A stretch of 64,000 bases of DNA, taken from the NCBI GenBank assembly GCA_020636575.1, contig JACJXP010000007.1:1-64000 (forward strand), in the 5' to 3' direction. The stretch comes from Chitinophagales bacterium. GTDB taxonomy: Bacteria > Bacteroidota > Bacteroidia > Chitinophagales > Chitinophagaceae. The notes beneath the pieces are model-generated. The model was not told where the DNA came from. It saw only the letters and a program-made list of their open reading frames with translations, and did not search any database. Position numbers and translations under genes: made by a program. Position 1 is the stretch's first letter. Each line of letters begins with the position of its first letter. This document shows, piece by piece, positions 8,664-16,213 of this stretch.

Positions 8664-9068
8664 ATGCCAAAGTATTTTACTTTATTTCTTCTCATATTCA
8701 CCTTGACAAATTGTAACAATAATCGAAGTAAAAAAACTGAAATAGTAAAAGAAGAAATTGATGTCTCTGCCAGAAATGCAGAATGGGAACTCGATGGTAA
8801 GGAAACCAAAATTGCACTCATTGCTATAATGAGAAATATAGAATATGATACTGTCCATTCAATATTATACGACTATTTCTACGCAACAGATAAAGATGAG
8901 AACAAACCAATTAAAGAAATAATCACAATTCTTTCAAAGAAATATAAATATCCAGGAAAAGGAATTGCCTCATTGATCTTTGGTTTCATATATAATAATA
9001 ATGAACAAGAGATAATTGATGATGCACCTTACTTCACAGACACATATGAGTATTATGATCAATACTAA
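8664..9068 (+). CDS. Hypothetical lipoprotein, 134 aa
   Basis: The SPII signal is MPKYFTLFLLIFTLTNC (lipobox LTNC), followed by an asparagine/charged linker. The mature part has an acidic helix-rich body ending in YFTDTYEYYDQY. The start is 2 bases after the KTSC gene stop, forming a pair with it. I do not recognise the family. Two adjacent small lipoproteins, with the membrane-bound receiver protein next, suggest an envelope-associated function for this part of the island. Confidence 0.6.
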   Translation: MPKYFTLFLLIFTLTNCNNNRSKKTEIVKEEIDVSARNAEWELDGKETKIALIAIMRNIEYDTVHSILYDYFYATDKDENKPIKEIITILSKKYKYPGKGIASLIFGFIYNNNEQEIIDDAPYFTDTYEYYDQY

Positions 9069-9086
9069 CTTAAAATTTAAATATTA

Positions 9087-9803
9087 ATGAAAACTACTTT
9101 GCTGAAATTAATTATTTCAATAGCATTTGGAATTGTTATTGGTGGAATTTTGGGATTTGTAATAAGTGAAAAAAAATATTTCTTGTTTAATAAGGATTTA
9201 GGGTTAGTTGAAACTTTTAAAGAGTATACTAATATAAGAATAGTAAAACAATATTTTAATAAAAACCTGGGACTCGCTTCTGGCTTTGTTACAACAGGCT
9301 TACTAATAATCATTTTACTTAGCCCGGAATTAATTAATCAAAGAAAAAGGTTGATTCGTTTATCAAAAACAGAAAAGATAAAAGTCATTATTACCGATGA
9401 TCATAAAATATTTCGTACAGGCGTTAAAAACGGGATATTAAAATATCCAAATATTTCTGTAATAGGCGAAGCAGGTAATGGAAAAGAATTATTAGGCATT
9501 TTGGAAACAATACAGCCAGACATAATTCTTCTTGATCTCCAAATGCCTGTAATGGATGGACTAGCTGCTTTACCTATAATAAAAGAAAAATACCCTTTTA
9601 TTAAAGTCATAATATTGACAATGCACAATGATGCGTCAATTGTTAATAAAATGATAGAATTAGGAGCAAACTCATACTTAACATTAGAAGCAAATAATGA
9701 GGAGATCTATAATACAATTATTACATGTAATGCATATGGTTTTCATATAACAGAAATTATGAAAAAAGCAATTGCTATTATATACGAAAGAAATAATTCA
9801 TAA
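9087..9803 (+). CDS. Membrane-anchored response-regulator receiver protein without output domain
   Basis: 238 aa. Two transmembrane segments come first (about residues 7-26 and 63-81), then a linker, then one receiver domain (about 96-220). The receiver has the acidic pair (ITDDH), phospho-acceptor Asp150 in LLDLQMPVMDG and the Thr in ILTMHND. It is very like the receiver of the NarL-type regulator at 34774-35448 (both have MHND, KM.E.GANSYLT). The conserved lysine after SYLT is replaced by Leu200 (SYLTLEA), and there is no LuxR HTH: the protein ends about 20 residues after the receiver. It could be a decoy, a phosphate sink, or a membrane scaffold acting on chromosomal kinases. That role is inference; the architecture is seen directly. 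Confidence 0.8.
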   Translation: MKTTLLKLIISIAFGIVIGGILGFVISEKKYFLFNKDLGLVETFKEYTNIRIVKQYFNKNLGLASGFVTTGLLIIILLSPELINQRKRLIRLSKTEKIKVIITDDHKIFRTGVKNGILKYPNISVIGEAGNGKELLGILETIQPDIILLDLQMPVMDGLAALPIIKEKYPFIKVIILTMHNDASIVNKMIELGANSYLTLEANNEEIYNTIITCNAYGFHITEIMKKAIAIIYERNNS

Positions 9804-9821
9804 TCCTTACAAACACTAGAG

Positions 9822-10334
9822 ATGATAAATAAAAAAAGTTCTATACTAAGTCAACTAAATATTCTTCTATTGCTCGTTACATCCTTATTTATTATTATTT
9901 CATGTAGTAATGAGCAAATGAAAGGGGAAATAATATATAGAAACAATAATGCTTTTGTACTAAACACTTCAAAATACAAAGCATATCAATTTACGATTAC
10001 AATAAAAAAGAATAATGTAGTATTAAGTACAGAAAAGCTCACCCTAGCACCAGGTGAACAGCGATATTTAGGAATACTTGAAGATAAGAAGGTAATACCT
10101 AGAAATAAAACTACCGTATTCAGATTTAACTTTAGTTACTATAGAATACCTAATGAAGAATTAGATGAATTCAGAAAAAAAATGCCTGACATGGTACAAG
10201 TAGAGGACACATTAACCGATGAATATGGAGATATTAAACCGGAATTACTAATTATAAAATCAAGTATAGAATATTCAGTTACTGGACAATTAGAAATTCC
10301 CGCATCAGAGTACAATGAAAAAAGGGTTGAATAG
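9822..10334 (+). CDS. Hypothetical lipoprotein, 170 aa
   Basis: A long n-region (MINKKSSILSQLN) and hydrophobic stretch end in the lipobox IISC. The mature domain (about 140 aa) is beta-rich: YQFTITIKKNNVVLSTEKLTL, APGEQRYLG, TTVFRFNFSYYRIP, SSIEYSVTGQLEI, reminiscent of an immunoglobulin-like fold. It starts 18 bases after the membrane receiver gene, so the two are probably co-transcribed and may work together at the envelope. No family recognised. Confidence 0.6.
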   Translation: MINKKSSILSQLNILLLLVTSLFIIISCSNEQMKGEIIYRNNNAFVLNTSKYKAYQFTITIKKNNVVLSTEKLTLAPGEQRYLGILEDKKVIPRNKTTVFRFNFSYYRIPNEELDEFRKKMPDMVQVEDTLTDEYGDIKPELLIIKSSIEYSVTGQLEIPASEYNEKRVE

Positions 10335-10405
10335 TATGTACTTAGAAATTTATTAGTTAAGGTTTTTAAAATGCTGTAAGTTTTATTTTTTACTATTTTT
10401 AGTTT

Positions 10406-10675
10406 GTGAAGTTTGGAATTGTGATACAGGTAGATGGAAAGCTAAAAAGGCTACGGGTTGAAAGAATTTACCATAGTGACCAAATTGAAAAGTACATAGT
10501 TGTTGCCAGGAACAAGACACTCACCTTTAGGAGTAACAGGCCACTTTTAAGGAAAAAGGGATTAAAACACAGAAGACCGGATTGGAAGTTAGTTGATGGG
10601 CAAATCCACAATAGGTATGTTCTAGAAATAATAGTAGAAGAATTACAAAAATATCTAAATAGGCATGTAAGGTAA
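10406..10675 (+). CDS. Small conserved hypothetical protein, 89 aa, GTG start
   Basis: The start is GTG at 10406; the coding sense is clear from KFGIVIQVDGKLKRLRVERIY..DQIEKYIVVARNKTLTFRSNRPLL and RRPDWKLVDGQIHNRYVLEIIVEELQKYL. I have seen this pattern (QVDGK.KRLRVERI, ARN.TL..QSNRPLL, PDWKL..G) as a recurrent short protein in Bacteroidota genomes, always uncharacterised. It is basic and could bind nucleic acid. It stands alone between the lipoprotein gene and the FRG gene. A -7-like element lies just upstream in the AT-rich spacer. Confidence 0.6.
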   Translation: MKFGIVIQVDGKLKRLRVERIYHSDQIEKYIVVARNKTLTFRSNRPLLRKKGLKHRRPDWKLVDGQIHNRYVLEIIVEELQKYLNRHVR

Positions 10676-10727
10676 AATTCCAGTTATTGATAAAACTTTA
10701 GTGCTATACATAGATAATTAAAAAATC

Positions 10728-11915
10728 ATGAGTCGAAGATTTCCTGATTACAGTTTACCATTTTCAGAGTTTTATAAAGACAAGCAGGATTTACTATTTA
10801 AGAAATTATTGAATTCTGGAATTTCAAACAAAACTGCTGGGGATGTTATTAGCTCAGGATATTATATGCTGGAAGAAAGTGGATTAGTTTATGATAGTTT
10901 TTATGCTCCCATGTGGTTAATGACAGGGCAATTCAGATTCAATGACTTTTTAGAAATTCTGGAAAATCGTAAAACAATTAAATCGGTTGAAAAGAAAATA
11001 TCAACTGTTCATTCTACTGAAGAAATATTAGATATTTTGAGGTCTGACCCACATAGTAATTATTGTCTTGATCAAGGTAGTTTGAGTTATAGGGGACAAA
11101 CCAATGAGTATTTCACCAAACGTCTTATACCTAACCCTTCCTTAAAAAATAAAGAAGGTCAAGAAAGATTAATTATACCTGGAATCTATCGAAAATATTC
11201 AGAAGACTTCCAGGCACGTATAATGGATGAAAGACCTCAAGAAATATTCAATACTTATCTAGCCGATGATCTAATATACTATGGAATGGAAAGTCCATTG
11301 ATTCTTCAAGAAAGAAATTATAAAAAATATGGTATTCACACAATTTCTGATTTAGGAGATTTTCCAGAACCGGAAAATCAAGAATTTTACAAACGGTGGA
11401 TCCAAATAAAAGTTCAAGGTAATGCTTATCCAGACATTGCAATTATTTCCCAACATTATGGGTTTCATACCTATGGACTAGATATAACATTTGATCCAAA
11501 AGTAGCAGCCTTTTTTGCAAGCCATAAATTCGTACTAAAATCTAATGGTAAAGCAGATTATTATCCGGTAGAAAAAGGAAAACACACGGGAGTGATTTAC
11601 TGTTTCTATTTCAGAGCTCCACAAATAACAAGGACAAAGGATATTATTCAATCGATTCCCGCATTTGATTACATCAAGCCAGTTAGACCTATTAAACAAT
11701 CATGTGCTTTACCATTCTTCCTACCTGACCGTCTTAATGAAGCAAACCAATTTATATTCCATATTTTCAAGTTGCATCCTGATTTTGATAATTCAGATTT
11801 GCCCTCAAAGAATTACTTATTCCCAAACATGAATGAGGATAAATTTTATAAGGCTGTGATTGACGTGAAAAAAAATAATGATGTATGGTCTGATTTTGTT
11901 GAATATGATTTCTAA
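10728..11915 (+). CDS. FRG-domain protein
   Basis: 395 aa, soluble. The FRG domain motifs are present: SYRGQTNEYF near residues 121-131 and, about 120 residues later, ISQHYGFHTYGLDITFDPKVAAFFASHKF, which corresponds to the family pattern QHYGxPTxLLDWTxxPxVAxxFA. The Trp-Thr pair of the usual motif is replaced by Ile-Thr. FRG proteins are frequent in prophages and genomic islands. Their biochemical activity is poorly known, and an ADP-ribosyltransferase-like fold has been suggested as a possibility. N-terminal residues 1-110 are helical and unassigned. A role in defence or toxicity is inference from the family's usual setting. Confidence 0.8.
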   Translation: MSRRFPDYSLPFSEFYKDKQDLLFKKLLNSGISNKTAGDVISSGYYMLEESGLVYDSFYAPMWLMTGQFRFNDFLEILENRKTIKSVEKKISTVHSTEEILDILRSDPHSNYCLDQGSLSYRGQTNEYFTKRLIPNPSLKNKEGQERLIIPGIYRKYSEDFQARIMDERPQEIFNTYLADDLIYYGMESPLILQERNYKKYGIHTISDLGDFPEPENQEFYKRWIQIKVQGNAYPDIAIISQHYGFHTYGLDITFDPKVAAFFASHKFVLKSNGKADYYPVEKGKHTGVIYCFYFRAPQITRTKDIIQSIPAFDYIKPVRPIKQSCALPFFLPDRLNEANQFIFHIFKLHPDFDNSDLPSKNYLFPNMNEDKFYKAVIDVKKNNDVWSDFVEYDF

Positions 11916-12088
11916 AATGTAAAATACATTTTAGAAAATTCCACATTGTCACTCAATGCATCTCTAAAAGTAATCTAGTATGAATTAATTGGTTTAGAAA
12001 CTATGAATAATATCAGGTCATAATATGTGTTTGTGATAAATATTTCAAAGAAGTTATTTCAAAAAACCTTAATCCTAAATTTAAAAAA

Positions 12089-12928
12089 ATGCTATTATTA
12101 TTAAAAAGATGTTTACTCACAGCAATTTTGGTTTCTGTAAGTTCATTACTATTCCTGAATCACTTAAACGCTCAAAGGAAAGACGCATTTGTTGATCTTG
12201 GAAGTGTAATTAGTCTAAAATTTTACACACTTAAAGATAAAGACACTCTTGGAATTGGAACTGGTTTTATAATAAGAAAAGATGGAATCCCATATTTAAT
12301 TACAAACCTGCACAATTTTACAGGCATAGATTATTGGTCAGGAAAACATTTTGACTCATTGAAGAGGCAACCGAACAATATCATCATTCAACATCATTTA
12401 CTTAATAAACTGGGAAATTGGGTTTCAAAAAAACAATTTCTTTATAAAGGAATAACTAAAAATTGGAATGAGGTGTTTGCAGACGGAAAGATTATGGATG
12501 TTGTTTCGCTAAAATTGACTGATACGGCAAACGTTTCTATTTATGATATTGAAATTGACCATGAAGATGAACCTTATAGAATACTTCCTGGTAGTCAATT
12601 CTTTGTTATTGGTTACCCTTTCGGTATAACTGCATCAAAGCAATACCCAGTATGGAAATCAGTATTCTTAGCGAGTGAATATGCAGACAATTATCTTGAC
12701 ATTCCTGTTTTTTTGATAGATGGAACAACTAGAAAAGGAATGTCTGGTTCACCTGTAATTATGAAGGGAAGTTACACAATGATGGATCGCAAAACAAATC
12801 AATCAATTCCTATTACAGTTCCATTATATTCTTTAAAAGGTATTTATTCTGGGCATATAGACGCCTTAGAGTTGAGTGCAGTTTTTAAAACTGAAGTTAT
12901 CGAGACCTTAATAAATTTGAGTAAATAG
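12089..12928 (+). CDS. Secreted trypsin-like serine protease
   Basis: 279 aa with a signal peptide (hydrophobic 10-24, cleavage near LNAQ). The chymotrypsin-fold triad is visible: GTGFIIRKDG...LITNLHNF (His75), DVVSLKL (Asp137) and TRKGMSGSPVI (Ser219). Compared with DegP/HtrA there is no PDZ domain and the chain ends soon after the serine, so it is a single-domain protease acting in the periplasm or outside the cell. Upstream is a 173-base spacer, so it likely has its own promoter. The island context (lipoproteins, membrane receiver) suggests envelope surveillance or attack on foreign proteins, but the substrate is unknown. Confidence 0.8.
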   Translation: MLLLLKRCLLTAILVSVSSLLFLNHLNAQRKDAFVDLGSVISLKFYTLKDKDTLGIGTGFIIRKDGIPYLITNLHNFTGIDYWSGKHFDSLKRQPNNIIIQHHLLNKLGNWVSKKQFLYKGITKNWNEVFADGKIMDVVSLKLTDTANVSIYDIEIDHEDEPYRILPGSQFFVIGYPFGITASKQYPVWKSVFLASEYADNYLDIPVFLIDGTTRKGMSGSPVIMKGSYTMMDRKTNQSIPITVPLYSLKGIYSGHIDALELSAVFKTEVIETLINLSK

Positions 12929-13053
12929 CATTTGCTGACTTAAAATTACTTGCTATATCAGGGCTAACATTGTGACTGTACTCAAAGAAGAAAATCTCTT
13001 GAAGGATATTAATAGATAAAGTAACTTTATTACAATGTAAAATCAAGTAGGAA

Positions 13054-13317
13054 ATGAATGACATAATACCAAATAGTGATGAAGAAAGAGATTTAATCGA
13101 AAAATACAGTAACATCTCTAAAGCTTCATCCAAAATGATAAGGTCACTTACAAAAGAGAAAAGATTACCGGCACTAAAAGATGCAGACCCAAGTGATACA
13201 TCATTACTGGCTCTTTACTTTTATGCAATGAAACAAGAAGATTATGAAACTTGTGATGTTGCAAAAGCTCTTATTGAAGAAAGAGGTATTCCAGTTACAA
13301 AATGGCCTTCTCCATAA
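13054..13317 (+). CDS. Hypothetical protein, 87 aa
   Basis: A small acidic helical protein (NSDEERDLIEKYSNISKASSKMIRSLTKE, then SLLALYFYAMKQEDYETCDVAKALIEERGI). It has no signal peptide or membrane segment. It lies 9 bases before the SRAP gene, so it is probably the first gene of a three-gene unit with SRAP and the 104-aa protein. The tail TSLLALYFYAMKQEDYETCD suggests one short repeat of an alpha-helical hairpin. Function is not recognised. Confidence 0.55.
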   Translation: MNDIIPNSDEERDLIEKYSNISKASSKMIRSLTKEKRLPALKDADPSDTSLLALYFYAMKQEDYETCDVAKALIEERGIPVTKWPSP

Positions 13318-13326
13318 CTTAATGCA

Positions 13327-14091
13327 ATGTGTAATTTTTATGGTCATAGAGTAACAAGGGTTGAGTACATTAAGCTAAAACAGATAGAAAAAGAATTGGG
13401 GAGTATTGCAGCTTTACAGGAGTTGCAAGAAATGAGAAATGGTTTTGCTTATGGGGATGCTCCTATTGTAGTTGCAAAGGGAAAGGATGATATGGAGGTT
13501 CTATCTGCACATTGGGAGTTTATCCCAGAATGGATAACTAAAATGTCTCAATTAGAGCAGGCAAGAAAACAGGGGATTCCATGGCTAAATGCTACATCAG
13601 AGAAAATACTTACAAGTAACATGTTCAGGGATGCTGCACTTCATAGAAGATGCCTTGTAATAGCATCCCACTTTTTTGAATGGAGGCACTATAAGCCAGA
13701 GGGAGCAAAAAAAGAAATTGCTTACCCTTATCTCATTGGGGTAAATAACGATTTAGACTATTTCTACATGGCAGGAATCTATAATTCCTATGAGAACCCC
13801 AATACTGGCAAGGTATTAAACAGCTTTGCAATAATAACTACCAAGGCAAATCCTTTAATGGAAGTAGTCCATAACAAAAAGAAGAGGCAACCAACAATAC
13901 TTACCGAAGATTTGGCCTATGAATGGATATTTGGGGAACTGGATGAAAAGAGAATACAGGAAATTGCATCTTATCAACTCCCTACAGAGGATATGTGGGC
14001 ATATACCATACAAAAGGACTTTAAGAATCTACCTAACCCCCTAGAGCCATTTGAGTTTGAGGACTTACCCCCATTAGATATTGCTGTATGA
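13327..14091 (+). CDS. SRAP-domain (HMCES/YedK-type) abasic-site-binding protein
   Basis: 254 aa, full-length for the family. Catalytic Cys2 directly follows the initiator Met (MCNFYGH). Further family motifs are NATSEKI (usually NARxE), RRCLVIASHFFEWRH (active-site Glu) and MEVVHNKKKRQPTIL (catalytic His of the HxRMP-like motif). Proteins of this family form a thiazolidine link to abasic sites in single-stranded DNA and protect them. Here NAR is NAT, a change often seen in mobile-element homologs. The next gene starts within its stop (4-base overlap). SRAP genes are common in phages and islands, where they probably protect DNA during replication. Confidence 0.9.
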   Translation: MCNFYGHRVTRVEYIKLKQIEKELGSIAALQELQEMRNGFAYGDAPIVVAKGKDDMEVLSAHWEFIPEWITKMSQLEQARKQGIPWLNATSEKILTSNMFRDAALHRRCLVIASHFFEWRHYKPEGAKKEIAYPYLIGVNNDLDYFYMAGIYNSYENPNTGKVLNSFAIITTKANPLMEVVHNKKKRQPTILTEDLAYEWIFGELDEKRIQEIASYQLPTEDMWAYTIQKDFKNLPNPLEPFEFEDLPPLDIAV

Positions 14092-14402
14092 AAGAATGGG
14101 AGTTGATAGTAAGGTTTGGAAGGACTGTTCATGGTATAAAAGCACAGTTGGAGTATGAGAGTGCCCAAATAATGAGGTTCAGGGTATGGGGTACAAAAGG
14201 CTCAATGCTCCTAGAAAACAATTACCCAACCTTATTCAATGGCAAAAGCAAGAGGGGTGTACAATGGAAGATAAGGGAGGGTGCTATGACAGAGGGTACA
14301 GAACAAACAAGCCAGCTCCTAATAGACATATTTAGCCAGCTAGAGAAGATTATGAAGGATTACCTAGAAGGAAAGGAGAGGCAAAAATTTAGGTTTGATT
14401 AG
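14088..14402 (+). CDS. Conserved hypothetical partner of SRAP protein, 104 aa
   Basis: It starts at ATG 14088 inside the SRAP stop codon (ATGA coupling). The sequence WELIVRFGRTVHGIKAQLEYESAQIMRFRVWGTKGSMLLENNYP is strongly conserved-looking, and I recall the same short protein next to SRAP genes in other Bacteroidota. Beta-rich start, then a helical C-terminus (LIDIFSQLEKIMKDYLEGKER). It is soluble. The tight coupling suggests it works with the SRAP protein on damaged or single-stranded DNA; that is inference. Confidence 0.65.
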   Translation: MKEWELIVRFGRTVHGIKAQLEYESAQIMRFRVWGTKGSMLLENNYPTLFNGKSKRGVQWKIREGAMTEGTEQTSQLLIDIFSQLEKIMKDYLEGKERQKFRFD

Positions 14403-15178
14403 TAGAGATAATAATAATCTTTAAGTATTATAACCGTTTTAAAAAGCCACCTTTAGCCACAGCAATTAACGGGGGGAATGCCAGAAGCCTGAAAGGTGAA
14501 GGCATGACCTCAACGTAGCTTATTATTCGTGGCATGTTTACATAAGAAGGGATTAGTGCCAGGATAATAAACTCATAGCCTTGTGCCAGTGCCGGTAATT
14601 GCCCGCAGGTGGCAAAAACTTGGAGGAGCTGTCGAGGACTTCCTGAAGTATAGCAATAGCATAGGTGGAAGGACTCAGTAGACAGCGGAAGCCAGATTTT
14701 CATGTAGCCCAGGAAACCATGACAGAAATGATTTCCTAGCCCATTTTTAGGCATTTCTGGCAGGGTTTTTCATCATAGCCGAAAATACTGGCTACCTATT
14801 TTCCTGCATTTTGAGGCAACTACAATAGGAATAGTTCAAATCTTTCATGATCTCTCGAATTGAAATTTATTAGCCCCTGGATAATGAAAAAAATTATTTC
14901 CCCTCAATAAAAAATAATGCTATAAAATTTTTAATGATAATGGTTTACTGACCTTTCAGAATGATAATGACAGGTATTATACGCAACACTAATTTAGTTT
15001 ATCATATATTTTAATAAATTTATTTATTATTTAATGACTATCAATGTGATATCTACAATGGTGAATAAATTTACTCTTGATTTTTGATACATCATTTGTA
15101 CCTTTCCAATACCCCGTATTAGATAGAGCGGTTGGTACAATTACAACCAACTGAACACTTATCATCAATCCAAAATCT
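14403..15178. other. 776-bp region without a convincing gene; GC-richer remnant
   Basis: The first part (about 14435-14770) is clearly GC-richer than the rest of the island and carries a 108-codon minus-strand frame at 14428-14754. Its translation (PSPFRLLAFPPLIAVAKGGFL) looks like the recurring spurious or relic sequence found beside mobilisation modules in Bacteroidota elements. I see no start signal or recognisable domain. The second part (about 14840-15170) is very AT-rich and probably holds the promoter of the HNH gene. No clear tRNA, transposase or inverted repeats were found. Confidence 0.4.
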
Positions 15179-16213
15179 ATGAAAATGAAACCTGCAATAT
15201 GCATTTACAGAACCATACAGGAAAGAGGCATTAATAAAGCCCGCTTAGCCGAAAGCCTGGGAATTTCATCAGAATTACTTCAACAACATTTAAAAGAAAA
15301 GTCATTGACAGATGATCAGATTTATACCTTAAAGTCTGCTATTCATAAAATGTCAATGAATGCTATTAAGAAGAGGATCAATAATAGGTTAGGTCTAAGG
15401 CATAATACAAGAGAATTCAATTTTTCAAGAAAACTGCGGCTCACTGACCCCTTCACCATAGACAGTGATGAAATTTTTTTCAAAGGAACAGTAGCAAATT
15501 GTATTGAAAAATATCCGGAACTGATTGCCAGGAAAGTTAAAAAGTATGGGTTATTGCTGGCTTCAGACAGTAAAAAACTTCTGACCTCAAAAATTGGTGA
15601 TCAATTCCTGGCTAAACCAAAAAAACTATTTGCCCTCATTGGGAAGGATGGTGAAGGATCACCAAGAAATAATCAGGCAAAGCCTTCTCCAATAATTACC
15701 GGTCAATGGAATCCTGTAAAGGGTTTTGAAGGCTATTATGAGATCAATTCTGAAGGTGAGGTCAGAAGTTTAGATCGAAAAGTTAAACTCACTAAAGGCA
15801 AAGAAAGATTCTATTCTCAACGTACAATAGCTCAAAGAATCGATAGCCAGGGTTATGCTACTGTAAGACTTTCAAAAGATGGAAGTACTCACACTAAGTA
15901 TGTTCATAAACTTGTTGCAGAGGCTTTCTTAGTGAATTCTGCCAGTAAGAAGTACGTCAACCATAAAAATGGCAATAAACAGGATAACTCACTCTCAAAT
16001 CTTGAATGGGTCACTCACTCTGAAAATATTAAGCATGCTCATGCATCTGGCTTGATTAATACAAGAAAGCAAAAAGTTATTAACAGTTCAACAGGTAAGG
16101 TTTACCAGAGTATCAAAGGAGCAGCTAAGGATTCTAATATTCCTTACAGCACATTGAAGAATTACCTGAATGGCAATAGAACTAATCAGTCAGAACTTGA
16201 AACTTTCAATTAG
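15179..16213 (+). CDS. HNH homing-type endonuclease with NUMOD4 and NUMOD1, N-terminal HTH-like extension
   Basis: 344 aa. Residues about 12-50 resemble a short helix-turn-helix (INKARLAESLGISSELLQQHLKE). A basic unassigned part follows to about residue 175. Then come NUMOD4 (WNPVKGFEGYYEINSEGEVRSL), an HNH_3 nuclease core (VHKLVAEAFL, NHKNGNKQDNSLSNLEWVTHSEN) and a C-terminal NUMOD1 DNA-binding motif (GKVYQSIKGAAKDSNIPYSTLKNYL). This is the layout of free-standing homing endonucleases, which cut specific double-stranded sites. It converges on the integrase gene with a 4-base overlap of the ends. The N-terminal addition is unusual for the family. It may serve element competition or mobility. 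Confidence 0.85.
   Translation: MKMKPAICIYRTIQERGINKARLAESLGISSELLQQHLKEKSLTDDQIYTLKSAIHKMSMNAIKKRINNRLGLRHNTREFNFSRKLRLTDPFTIDSDEIFFKGTVANCIEKYPELIARKVKKYGLLLASDSKKLLTSKIGDQFLAKPKKLFALIGKDGEGSPRNNQAKPSPIITGQWNPVKGFEGYYEINSEGEVRSLDRKVKLTKGKERFYSQRTIAQRIDSQGYATVRLSKDGSTHTKYVHKLVAEAFLVNSASKKYVNHKNGNKQDNSLSNLEWVTHSENIKHAHASGLINTRKQKVINSSTGKVYQSIKGAAKDSNIPYSTLKNYLNGNRTNQSELETFN

Noticed and set aside
14428..14754. Minus-strand 108-codon frame
   Set aside because: Not called as a gene: no signal, no domain; described as part of the GC-rich relic block instead.
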